A stretch of 64,000 nucleotides of DNA from Rhodospirillales bacterium URHD0017 (lineage in GTDB: Bacteria > Pseudomonadota > Alphaproteobacteria > Reyranellales > Reyranellaceae): NCBI GenBank assembly GCA_900110395.1, contig FODP01000021.1, positions 1 through 64,000 of the forward strand. Reading direction: 5' to 3'. A program made the translations under genes and the position numbers. Under the pieces are notes generated by a model. The model was not told the origin of the DNA, made no database searches, and saw nothing but the letters and a program-made list of their open reading frames with translations. Shown here piece by piece: positions 53,017 to 61,042 of the stretch; the first letter of the stretch is position 1; every line of letters starts with the position of its first letter.

Positions 53017-55470
53017 ATGGCGACCAACTTTCCCACCCAGGCCCGCGTCGTCATCATCGGCGGCGGCATCATGGGCTGCTCGACGGCCTATCACCTGGCC
53101 AAGCTCGGCTGGAAGGACGTCGTCCTGCTGGAGCAGGGGCGGCTGAGCGGCGGCACGACCTGGCATGCCGCGGGCCTCGTCGGCCAGCTGCGCAGCTACC
53201 AGAACCTGACGCGGCTCATCCGCTACAGCACCGAGCTCTATTCCAAGCTCGAGGCCGAGACCGGCCTGGCGACCGGCTGGAAGCAGTGCGGCTCGCTCTC
53301 GGTGGCGCGCACCGAGGAGCGCATGGTGCTGCTGCGCCGCTCCGCCGCCATGGCCAACGCCCAGGGCGTCGACTGCGAGGCGCTGACGCCCAAGCAGGCC
53401 GGCGAGAAGTATCCCATCATGCGCACCGACGACCTTGTCGGCGCCGTGTGGCTGCCCGGCGACGGCAAGGCCAATCCCGCCGACATCACCCAGGCGCTGG
53501 CGCGCGGCGCGCGCAGCGGCGGCGTGCGCATCTTCGAGAAGACGCGGATCACGGCGATCGACACCAAGGACGGCCGCGTCACCGGCGTGCAGACGACCGA
53601 GGGCCCGATCAAGGCCGAGATTGTCGTCAACTGCGGCGGCCAGTGGGCGCGCCAGCTCGCGCGCACGGTCGGCGTCACGGTGCCGCTCTATTCCTGCGAG
53701 CACATGTATATCGTCACCGAGAAGATGGAGAACGTGCCGCGCGACCTGCCGGTGATGCGCGATCCCGACGGCTACATCTACTTCAAGGAGGAGGTCGGCG
53801 GCCTGTTGATGGGCGGCTTCGAGCCCGAGGCCAAGCCGTGGAACAAGGACATCATCCCCGACGACTTCGAGTTCGGCATGCTGCCGGACGACTGGGACCA
53901 GTTCCAGATCCTGATGGACAATGCGCTGATCCGCGTCCCGTCGCTGGAGAAGACCGGCATCAAGACCTTCATGAACGGGCCGGAGAGTTTTACGCCCGAC
54001 CTGAACTACATCCTGGGCGAGGCGCCGCAGGTGAAGGGCTTCTTCGTCGGTGCCGGTTTCAATTCGATGGGCATCGCGAGTTCGGGTGGCGCCGGCATGG
54101 CGCTGGCCGAATGGATCGTGGCCGGCGAGCCCACGCTCGATCTGTGGCCGGTCGACATCCGCCGCTTCGCCGGCTTCCACGGCAACGATGCCTGGCTGAA
54201 GAGCCGCGTCGCCGAGACTCTCGGCCTGCACTACAAGATGCCGTGGCCGCAGCGCGAGCAGGAGAGCGGCCGGCCGTTCCGCCGCTCGCCGCTCTACGAC
54301 CGGCTGAAGGCGCGCGGCGCCTGGTTCGGCAACAAGATGGGCTGGGAGCGGCCCAACTGGTTCGCCGGCACCGGCAAGACGCCCGACATGCAGTACGGCT
54401 GGGGCCGCGGCGCCTGGTTCGACGCCGTCGCCGCCGAGCATCGTGCCACGCGCGAGGCCGTGACCGTGGTCGACGAGACCTCGTTCGGCAAGATTCTCGT
54501 GCAGGGCCGTGATGCCGAGGCGCAACTGCAGCGGCTGGCCGCCAACAATGTCGCCGTGCCGATCGGCACCACGGTCTATACCGGCATCCTGAACGAGCGC
54601 GGCACCTTCGAGAGCGATCTCACCATCGCGCGTCTCGCCCGCGACAAGTTCCTGATCATCACCGGCTCGGCCCAGCCGGTGCGCGACATGGACTGGCTGA
54701 GCCGCCGCGTCGATGAGAACGCGCACGTGACCCTCACCGACGTGACGGGCGCGTGGACCGTGCTGTCGGTGATGGGCCCGCGGAGCCGCGCGCTGCTGCA
54801 GAAGGTGAGCCGAGCCGACTTCTCCAACGAGGCCTTCCCCTTCGCCACCATCCGCGAGGTCGGGATCGGCCACGGCACGGTGCTGGCCTCGCGCCGCACC
54901 TACATGGGCGAGCTGGGCTGGGAGCTCTACGTGCCGGTCGAGTTCGCCGTCACCGTGTTCGAGACCCTGCACGAGGCCGGCGTCGAGTTCGGCCTGCGCG
55001 ACGCCGGCTACTACGCCGTCGAATGCATGCGCCTGGAGAAGGGCTATCGCGCCTGGGGCCGCGAGCTCACGCCGGACGACACGCCGTTCCAGGCCGGCCT
55101 CGGCTGGGCGGTGAAGCTCGACAAACCGGGCGGCTTTTTAGGCCACAAGGCACTCCTCGAGGCCAAGGGCAAGCCGCTCACGCGCCGCCTGGTGTCGCTG
55201 GTGCTGGAGGATCGCGAGCCGTTGCTATGGGGCGGCGAGGCGCTGCTGCGCGACGGCCGGCCGGTCGGCGACCTCACCTCGGCCGGCTACGGCCATTCGG
55301 TCGGCGCCTCGGTCGGCCTGGGTTACGTGCGGCGCGAGGATAGCGCGGCGATCGATGCCGCCTGGCTCGATGGCGGCAAGTTCGAGGTCGACCTCGCCGG
55401 CACGCGGCTCAAGGCCAAGGTCTCGCTGCGCTGCCCCTTCGATCCGGCGGGCGCCCGCATCAAGGGCTAG
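53017..55470 (+). CDS. FAD-dependent oxidoreductase fused to GcvT domain (dimethylglycine/sarcosine dehydrogenase type)
   Basis: A protein of about 817 residues. The N-terminal DAO domain (about 1-375) has VVIIGGGIMGCSTAYHLAKL, TTWHAAGLVGQLRSY with the histidine that carries covalent FAD in this family, and the closing FFVGAGFNSMGIASSGGAG. A linker (FAO_M) is followed by a folate-binding GCV_T domain (about 430-705) and GCV_T_C (TRRLVSLVLEDREPLLWGGE, GDLTSAGYGHSVG). Such enzymes N-demethylate dimethylglycine or sarcosine and pass formaldehyde to tetrahydrofolate. ATG 53017 is preferred to GTG 53014. Confidence 0.92.
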   Translation: MATNFPTQARVVIIGGGIMGCSTAYHLAKLGWKDVVLLEQGRLSGGTTWHAAGLVGQLRSYQNLTRLIRYSTELYSKLEAETGLATGWKQCGSLSVARTEERMVLLRRSAAMANAQGVDCEALTPKQAGEKYPIMRTDDLVGAVWLPGDGKANPADITQALARGARSGGVRIFEKTRITAIDTKDGRVTGVQTTEGPIKAEIVVNCGGQWARQLARTVGVTVPLYSCEHMYIVTEKMENVPRDLPVMRDPDGYIYFKEEVGGLLMGGFEPEAKPWNKDIIPDDFEFGMLPDDWDQFQILMDNALIRVPSLEKTGIKTFMNGPESFTPDLNYILGEAPQVKGFFVGAGFNSMGIASSGGAGMALAEWIVAGEPTLDLWPVDIRRFAGFHGNDAWLKSRVAETLGLHYKMPWPQREQESGRPFRRSPLYDRLKARGAWFGNKMGWERPNWFAGTGKTPDMQYGWGRGAWFDAVAAEHRATREAVTVVDETSFGKILVQGRDAEAQLQRLAANNVAVPIGTTVYTGILNERGTFESDLTIARLARDKFLIITGSAQPVRDMDWLSRRVDENAHVTLTDVTGAWTVLSVMGPRSRALLQKVSRADFSNEAFPFATIREVGIGHGTVLASRRTYMGELGWELYVPVEFAVTVFETLHEAGVEFGLRDAGYYAVECMRLEKGYRAWGRELTPDDTPFQAGLGWAVKLDKPGGFLGHKALLEAKGKPLTRRLVSLVLEDREPLLWGGEALLRDGRPVGDLTSAGYGHSVGASVGLGYVRREDSAAIDAAWLDGGKFEVDLAGTRLKAKVSLRCPFDPAGARIKG

Positions 55471-55471
55471 C

Positions 55472-55604
55472 GGAGCGCGGACCTCTCCAGGTCCGCTGTT
55501 GTCATCCTGAGCGTAGCGAAGGATCTCATGCCGGTTGCTAGCGCGATGAGGTCCTTCGCTACGCTCAGGATGACAGAGTATGAGCAGACTTGGAGGTCCG
55601 CTCC
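55472..55604. repeat. Nested palindromes: family E inside family A
   Basis: Outer arms 55472-55496 and 55582-55604 match the family A element seen at 1718. Between them lies a family E palindrome with 29-base arms (55501-55529 and 55546-55574, one G/T-type mismatch) around a 16-base loop. It sits between the convergent oxidoreductase and Na/Pi symporter genes. Confidence 0.85.
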
Positions 55605-55606
55605 CT

Positions 55607-57292
55607 TCAGATCGACGGAGCGGGCTGTCCCGTCGAGGGCTCGGGCGCGGTCCTGAGGCGCGTGTCGGCGAGCTCGCCGGCGGCCTCAAGGATCGGATAG
55701 GCCACTGACGCCAGGTGCCCGTTGATGCGCTTCAGGTCGCGGATCACGTCCATGTGGATCGAGCTGGTCTCGATTGACTCGGTCCGGCCCTCGCGCAGGC
55801 GGGCGAAGTGGCTGTCGGCGGTCCGCGCTTCGGCCTCGCGCAGGGACGCCTTCTCGCCGACCAGGCGGCGGGCCAGCGTGATGTCGCGGGTGGTGAAGAC
55901 GTTGAGCGCCAGCCGCAGGTTCTCGAGCACGCGCGTGTGGAAGGCCCGCAGTTCGGCCATGCCCTCGGTCGAGAAGGCATAGCGGTTCCTGATCTTCTTG
56001 GTGGCGAGCTCCATCAGGTTCTTGTCGATGATGTCGCCGATATGCTCGAGGTTGGTGGTGAAGGTCAGGATCTCGACATAGCGCTTGCCGTCCTCCTCGC
56101 CGAGCTCGTTGCGCGAGATCTGGACGAGGTAGAGCTTGATCGCCTCGTAGAGCTGGTCGACGGCATTGTCGGCCGCCTCGATCGCCTTCACCGCCTTGGG
56201 ATCGTTGCGCTCCAGCACGTCGATGGTCTGGCGCAGCATGTCGGCGACGCGATCGCCGAGGTTCAGCGTCTCGCGCAGCGCGCAGCCCAACGCCTCGGCC
56301 GGCGAATCGAGCACGTTGGGATCGAGATGCCGCGGCTTGCTTGGGTCGTCGGGGACCGGCTTGTCGGGCAGCAGGCGGCGGCAGGCCCAGGCGACGACGT
56401 CGACCAGCGGCAGGAAGACCAGCGAGGCGAGCGCATTGAAGGCGGTATGGAAGTTCACCGGCAGGCGTGTCGCCGAGGCATCGACCAAGGTCAGCCATTC
56501 GACGGCCTGGCTGAGGAAGGGCAGCAACGCCACGCCGACGATGGTGCGTGTCATGAGGTTGGCGAGCGGCACGCGGCGGGCAGCCACGTCGGCGCCCGAC
56601 TGCGCCATGTAGGGCGCCAGCGCCCCGCCGATATTGGCGCCGATCACCAGGGCCAACGCGAGCTTGGGCTCGATCAGGCCCGAGCCGGCGAAGGACATGA
56701 CCAGCAGCACGATCGACAGGCTGGAATGCACGAACCAGGTCGCGACGGTGCCGACCACGACGGCGATCACGTACTCGTCCTGCAGGCCCTGCAGCATCGC
56801 CATGAAGGCGGGGGCGCTGCGCAGGGGCTGGGTGGCGAGCGCCAGAAGCTTCAGCGACAGCAGCATCAGGCCAAGCCCGATGGCGACACGGCCGAGATGG
56901 CGCGCCTTGTCCTGTTCGCTCGACAGGAAGGCAATGACGCCGGCGCCGATCAACAGTGGCGACACCCAGCCGAGGTCGAACGACAGCACCTGGGCGGCGA
57001 TGGTAGTGCCGATATCGGCGCCCAGCATGATGGCGAAGGCGATCGACAGCGGGATCAATCCGCGTCCGGCAAAGGAGGAGACCAGCAACGAGGTGGCCGT
57101 GCTCGACTGCAGGAGGCCGGTGACGGCGATACCGCCCAGGAAGGCGGTGACCCGATTACGCGAGCAGGCGGCGATGGCGCGGCGCAGCGCCGCGCCGAAG
57201 GCGCGCGTCAGCCCCGTGCGCACCATGCGCACGCCCCACAGCAGCAGCGCAACGCTGCCCAGCACGTTCAGGACGGTCTCGACGCCATTCAT
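55607..57292 (-). CDS. Na/Pi cotransporter family protein with PhoU-like tail
   Basis: A 561-residue protein. The first 320 residues hold about eight to nine membrane helices with two inverted Na_Pi_cotrans repeats; the paired motifs are GLLQSSTATSLLVSSFAG (residues about 58-75) and FVHSSLSIVLLVMSFAG. The C-terminal 200 residues are a soluble PhoU-like helical domain (AIEAADNAVDQLYEAIKLYL, TNLEHIGDIIDKNLMEL). It probably moves phosphate with sodium. Its closeness to the phosphonate operon, which releases phosphate, may be meaningful but is not proof of a link. Confidence 0.88.
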   Translation of the reverse strand: MNGVETVLNVLGSVALLLWGVRMVRTGLTRAFGAALRRAIAACSRNRVTAFLGGIAVTGLLQSSTATSLLVSSFAGRGLIPLSIAFAIMLGADIGTTIAAQVLSFDLGWVSPLLIGAGVIAFLSSEQDKARHLGRVAIGLGLMLLSLKLLALATQPLRSAPAFMAMLQGLQDEYVIAVVVGTVATWFVHSSLSIVLLVMSFAGSGLIEPKLALALVIGANIGGALAPYMAQSGADVAARRVPLANLMTRTIVGVALLPFLSQAVEWLTLVDASATRLPVNFHTAFNALASLVFLPLVDVVAWACRRLLPDKPVPDDPSKPRHLDPNVLDSPAEALGCALRETLNLGDRVADMLRQTIDVLERNDPKAVKAIEAADNAVDQLYEAIKLYLVQISRNELGEEDGKRYVEILTFTTNLEHIGDIIDKNLMELATKKIRNRYAFSTEGMAELRAFHTRVLENLRLALNVFTTRDITLARRLVGEKASLREAEARTADSHFARLREGRTESIETSSIHMDVIRDLKRINGHLASVAYPILEAAGELADTRLRTAPEPSTGQPAPSI

Positions 57293-57390
57293 GATCTGGA
57301 ATCCTACGCCTCGATCCCCATCGATGAAAGTTTTTTGACGGTTTTATGACTGGGTCTCGCGCGGAGCGCGCATCAAGCCCTGATCGCTGC

Positions 57391-58896
57391 TCATTCGCAG
57401 GTGAATGTCATCTCGCGCGGCGCTTTGGTGAAGGCCGGATGCGTGTCGCCCATCGCCGGCACCGGTTTCGGCCAGGCGCCGCTTGCCAGGCGTTTGTCGA
57501 CGATGGGCACCAACTCCTGCAACACGATCCAGGCCATCAGGCGCATCCCGGCCTCGGTCGTATGGATCGCGTCGGAGAAGAGATTGGGGTCGAGCGGCAT
57601 GCGGCCGGCGATGTCCACGAACGACAGCCGGTGCGTGGCGGCATACTTGGCGAACACCCGATTTTCGAAAGCGACCAGCCGCTCGATGTCGCGGTAGCGA
57701 AAGGGAAAGCGGCGCAGATTGATATCCTCCCAGAGGAGCCTGTTCCATTTCGGTTGGAGGATCATGCCGTCCTTGACCATCCAGACGTAGCTGGCGAGCG
57801 CGAACTCGCTGTCGACTCGCGCGAGATCGGCGCGTATGCGATCGAGGTCCGGCAGGATGGTGCCGAGCTGGAGCGGCAGCTCGGGATGACGCAGATCGGG
57901 ATCCGCTTCGTCGAGCCCGGCAGGCCAGCGGATTTCATATTCGGGCTTGGCCAGCTCGCCCGTGGAAGGTTCGGCCGCCCCGATGAGCGACTGGACCCGG
58001 CGCGCCAAGGCGAGATGTTTCGAGGCGCGCTGCAGCCAACCGTAGAAGCCTTCAGGCGGTTCCGTCGGCGGTCTCATCGACTTCGGCAGGTCCTTCACGA
58101 GGCTTGTCAGGTTGAACTGATTGGCGCCTTCGTAATACACGACGAGATCGGGACGAACCGGCGCGACTTCCTGTCGGACGACGGCCTCGATGGCCGTGGA
58201 ATTCAGGGATTCACGGGCGGCATTCATGACCTCGAACCGGATGTTCGGCCAGTGCGTGGCTGCCCAGAGATTGAGCCAGTGTTCGACCGGCTCGGGGAAC
58301 GCGTGCCCCCACTGGTGGGCGCCGGCGACGACCGACGCTCCCACGAAGACGATGCGGACCGTCCGCTCGCTGCGCGCGAACCGGACCGGCGGACCGCGCC
58401 ACCCGAAGTCGTTGGTCACCAGGCCCTTCGGCGTCGTGGCGTTCGGCAGGAAGCGAAACTGAGGGCGCTCCTCGTCGTGCGGCGGAGCGAACACGAAGAG
58501 CCTGCCGGGGGCATCGGCGAGGAAATCCTTGTCGCAGGGATTGCCGATGAAGGACACGTTCCAGGCCTTGAACATGTCCTCCGGCCGGAAGCGTGAGCCG
58601 GCTCTGAGGCGGGCATCCATCTGCCGGTCGAGAGCAAGCCATTGCTCCGGCACCGCACGGCGGTTCGGCAGGGGCGGAGGATCGATGAAGAACCAATCGC
58701 GCGCCACGCCCGTGGCGAGCGGCACCTTGTCGAGATGCTGCATCGTCGTATCGCGACCGATGTCGCTATAGGCAGGGGGCAGGTCGATATCGGTCAGCGG
58801 CAATCCATCGACCAGCCGAATCGCGCCCTCGGCCAGGACCAGGCAGGTGAGCAGCGACAGCGAGAGTATCAGGCCATTCGACAAGAACCTCGGCAT
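57391..58896 (-). CDS. SGNH/GDSL-like hydrolase with N-terminal anchor
   Basis: A 501-residue protein with an N-terminal hydrophobic segment (ILSLSLLTCLVLAEGAI) that is a signal anchor or signal peptide. Block I of the SGNH fold reads FVGASVVAG, with GAS in place of GDS but the serine kept. Block III is YYEGANQFN, and block V is FSDAIHTTEAG with the D-x-x-H pair. The rest is not similar to anything I recognise. It probably acts on an acyl or acetyl ester outside the cytoplasm. It lies between the Na/Pi symporter and LysR genes on the same strand. Confidence 0.65.
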   Translation of the reverse strand: MPRFLSNGLILSLSLLTCLVLAEGAIRLVDGLPLTDIDLPPAYSDIGRDTTMQHLDKVPLATGVARDWFFIDPPPLPNRRAVPEQWLALDRQMDARLRAGSRFRPEDMFKAWNVSFIGNPCDKDFLADAPGRLFVFAPPHDEERPQFRFLPNATTPKGLVTNDFGWRGPPVRFARSERTVRIVFVGASVVAGAHQWGHAFPEPVEHWLNLWAATHWPNIRFEVMNAARESLNSTAIEAVVRQEVAPVRPDLVVYYEGANQFNLTSLVKDLPKSMRPPTEPPEGFYGWLQRASKHLALARRVQSLIGAAEPSTGELAKPEYEIRWPAGLDEADPDLRHPELPLQLGTILPDLDRIRADLARVDSEFALASYVWMVKDGMILQPKWNRLLWEDINLRRFPFRYRDIERLVAFENRVFAKYAATHRLSFVDIAGRMPLDPNLFSDAIHTTEAGMRLMAWIVLQELVPIVDKRLASGAWPKPVPAMGDTHPAFTKAPREMTFTCE

Positions 58897-58936
58897 CGGC
58901 GTGATCTATCGTATCCGCTGACGCGAGGCCAGTTAC

Positions 58937-59809
58937 TCATCGGCGTGCGGCGACCTTCGTCGCCTCATCCATGAAGGCGCGCACCAGCGCGACACGGCGG
59001 CGTTCCTGCAGACACACCGCATACTCGGCGACATTGAGGTCGGTATCGGTGACGAGGACGCTCCGAAAGCGCTGGTCGTCACCCAGCTCGCTCGCGAACA
59101 CCGCACCGATGCCGAAGCCCGCCGCCACCGCCTCGCGCACGCCCTCGCGGGTCTGCACCTCGACGATGGCATCGGGCCGGATATCGGCTGCCGCCATCGC
59201 CTGCTCGATCACCTCGCGCGTGATCGAGCCACGCTCGCGCAGCACCAGGGATTGCCCGGCCAGCGCCGACAATGGCGCCCGGTCGCGCCGCGCCAGCGCA
59301 TGGCGACAGGGGACGAACAGCACCACGCGGTCGGTGCGCAGTCGTACCGCATGCAGACGCGGGTCGGACACGCTCTTTGCCATCACCGCGACATCGGCCT
59401 CATGGCGCAGCAGGCGCTCCAGCACCACGGCCGAATTGTCGATCGCGAGCGCGAAGGTGAGGCCGTCGGCACGGTCGCGCAGCGCAGCCATGATCGGCAC
59501 CACATGGTGCGCCGAATCGGCCGCGATCCGGAGATGCCCGCGGGTCAGCGCCTGTTCGCCGGCCAGCAGCGCGCGCGCCTCGTCCTGCACGGCGAACAGC
59601 CTCGTGGTGATGCCGTGGAGCTGCCGGCCGGTCTCGGTCGGCAGCACGCTGCGGCCGCGTCGGTCGAACAGGCGCACGCCGTAGGCCTGCTCCAGCGCCG
59701 TCACCTGGCTCGACAGGTTGGGCTGGCTCTGGCCCGAGGCGCGGGCGGCGGCGGAGAACGAGCCGGATTCGACCACAAGATGGAAGGCGCGCAGCTGTGT
59801 CGGCGTCAT
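58937..59809 (-). CDS. LysR-family regulator, likely of the phosphonate operon
   Basis: A 290-residue LysR-type regulator. The winged helix-turn-helix is at residues 3-62 (PTQLRAFHLVVESGSFSAAA, SQPNLSSQVTALEQAYG, LFDRRGRSVLPTETG). A periplasmic-binding-like effector domain follows (HLRIAADSAHHVVPIM, ERGSITREVIEQAM). It is transcribed away from phnW with only 61 bases between starts, the usual layout for a LysR activator and its target. The effector is probably 2-aminoethylphosphonate or a pathway intermediate; that is inference. ATG 59809 fits the family start MTPTQLRAFH. Confidence 0.9.
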   Translation of the reverse strand: MTPTQLRAFHLVVESGSFSAAARASGQSQPNLSSQVTALEQAYGVRLFDRRGRSVLPTETGRQLHGITTRLFAVQDEARALLAGEQALTRGHLRIAADSAHHVVPIMAALRDRADGLTFALAIDNSAVVLERLLRHEADVAVMAKSVSDPRLHAVRLRTDRVVLFVPCRHALARRDRAPLSALAGQSLVLRERGSITREVIEQAMAAADIRPDAIVEVQTREGVREAVAAGFGIGAVFASELGDDQRFRSVLVTDTDLNVAEYAVCLQERRRVALVRAFMDEATKVAARR

Positions 59810-59847
59810 ATATGTAAAACCAATAGGTAACATATGGAATATATACT
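59810..59847. promoter_or_regulatory. LysR-type operator and phnW -10 box
   Basis: A dyad with perfect arms atatgt (59810-59815) and acatat (59830-59835), with aacc-aata-ggta inside it, lies in the gap between lysR and phnW. tatact (59842-59847) is a good -10 match for phnW with no clear -35, as expected for an activator-dependent promoter. Confidence 0.6.
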
Positions 59848-59870
59848 GGACGCATAGGAGAGCGCGAGCC

Positions 59871-61034
59871 ATGAATCGCCGCATGACTAAAAAGCCCGCC
59901 CAGTCCGAGACCGGCGATCCGCTGCTGCTGACGCCTGGCCCGCTCACCACGTCAGCCACGGTCAAGCAGGCCATGGTCCATGACTGGGGCTCGCGCGATG
60001 CCGAGTTTTTACGCATCAACCGCATGGTGCTCGACAAGATAGTCGAGCTGGCGGGCGGGCAGGGCAGCCACGTCACGGTGCCGGTGCAAGGCTCGGGCAC
60101 CTTTGCCGTCGAGGCGATGATCACGTCGTTCGTGCCGAAGTCGGGTAAGCTCCTGGTGCTGATCAACGGCGCCTACGGCCAGCGCGCGCTCAAGATCGCC
60201 CAGGTCGCCGGCCGCGCGACGGCATCGCTCGAGACGCCGGAGGACACGCCGCCGGACCTGGTGCGGCTCGACCGTCTGCTGGCCGACGACAAGGCGATCA
60301 GCCACGTCTTCGCCGTCCATTGCGAGACGACCTCCGGCATCCTCAATCCCATCGCCGAAGTGGCCGAGGTCGTCGCGCGGCACGGCCGCCGCCTGCTGGT
60401 CGATTCCATGAGCGCCTTCGGGGCGCTGGAGATCGATGCCCGCAGGCTTCGCTACGATGCGCTCGCCGCTTCCTCCAACAAGTGCCTGGAAGGCGTGCCG
60501 GGCCTGGGCTTCGTGATCTGCCGCAACGAGGCGCTGGCCGAGTGCAAGGGCAACGCCACGACGCTCGTGCTCGACCTGTTCGACCAGGCCGAGGCCTTCG
60601 CGCGCACCGGCCAGTACCGCTTCACGCCGCCCATCCATGTCATCGTGGCGCTGGGCAAGGCGATCGAGGAGCATGCGGCCGAGGGCGGCGTCGCTGGCCG
60701 CGGCAGGCGCTACCGGGAGAATGCCGGGGTGCTGATCGACGGCATGCGCGCCATGGGCTTCCGCACCCTGCTGCCCGACCGCCTGCAGGCGCCGATCATC
60801 GTCACTTTCCACATGCCGACCGATCCCAAGTTCGTCTTCCAGCGCTTCTATGATTCGCTGAAGGATCGCGGCTATGTGATCTATCCCGGCAAGCTCACGG
60901 TCGCCGACTCGTTCCGCATCGGCTGCATCGGCCGGCTCTATCCCCGGCACATGGAAGGTGCTCTGCTGGCGGTGCGCGAAGTGCTGGACGAGATGCGCGT
61001 CAGCAATGGCGGCCCGGCGTTGGCGGCGGAGTAG
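59871..61034 (+). CDS. phnW: 2-aminoethylphosphonate-pyruvate transaminase
   Basis: A 387-residue PLP enzyme that moves the amino group of 2-aminoethylphosphonate to pyruvate, giving phosphonoacetaldehyde and alanine. Motifs are LLLTPGPLTTSATVKQAM, HDWGSRDAEFL, VQGSGTFAVEAMI, VDSMSAFGALEID with the PLP-aspartate D178, and ASSNKCLEGVPG with Schiff-base Lys204. The ribosome site aggagagcg precedes ATG 59871. It heads the operon phnW-phnA-phnY, with the next gene eight bases after its stop. Confidence 0.94.
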   Translation: MNRRMTKKPAQSETGDPLLLTPGPLTTSATVKQAMVHDWGSRDAEFLRINRMVLDKIVELAGGQGSHVTVPVQGSGTFAVEAMITSFVPKSGKLLVLINGAYGQRALKIAQVAGRATASLETPEDTPPDLVRLDRLLADDKAISHVFAVHCETTSGILNPIAEVAEVVARHGRRLLVDSMSAFGALEIDARRLRYDALAASSNKCLEGVPGLGFVICRNEALAECKGNATTLVLDLFDQAEAFARTGQYRFTPPIHVIVALGKAIEEHAAEGGVAGRGRRYRENAGVLIDGMRAMGFRTLLPDRLQAPIIVTFHMPTDPKFVFQRFYDSLKDRGYVIYPGKLTVADSFRIGCIGRLYPRHMEGALLAVREVLDEMRVSNGGPALAAE

Positions 61035-61042
61035 GAGAGATC

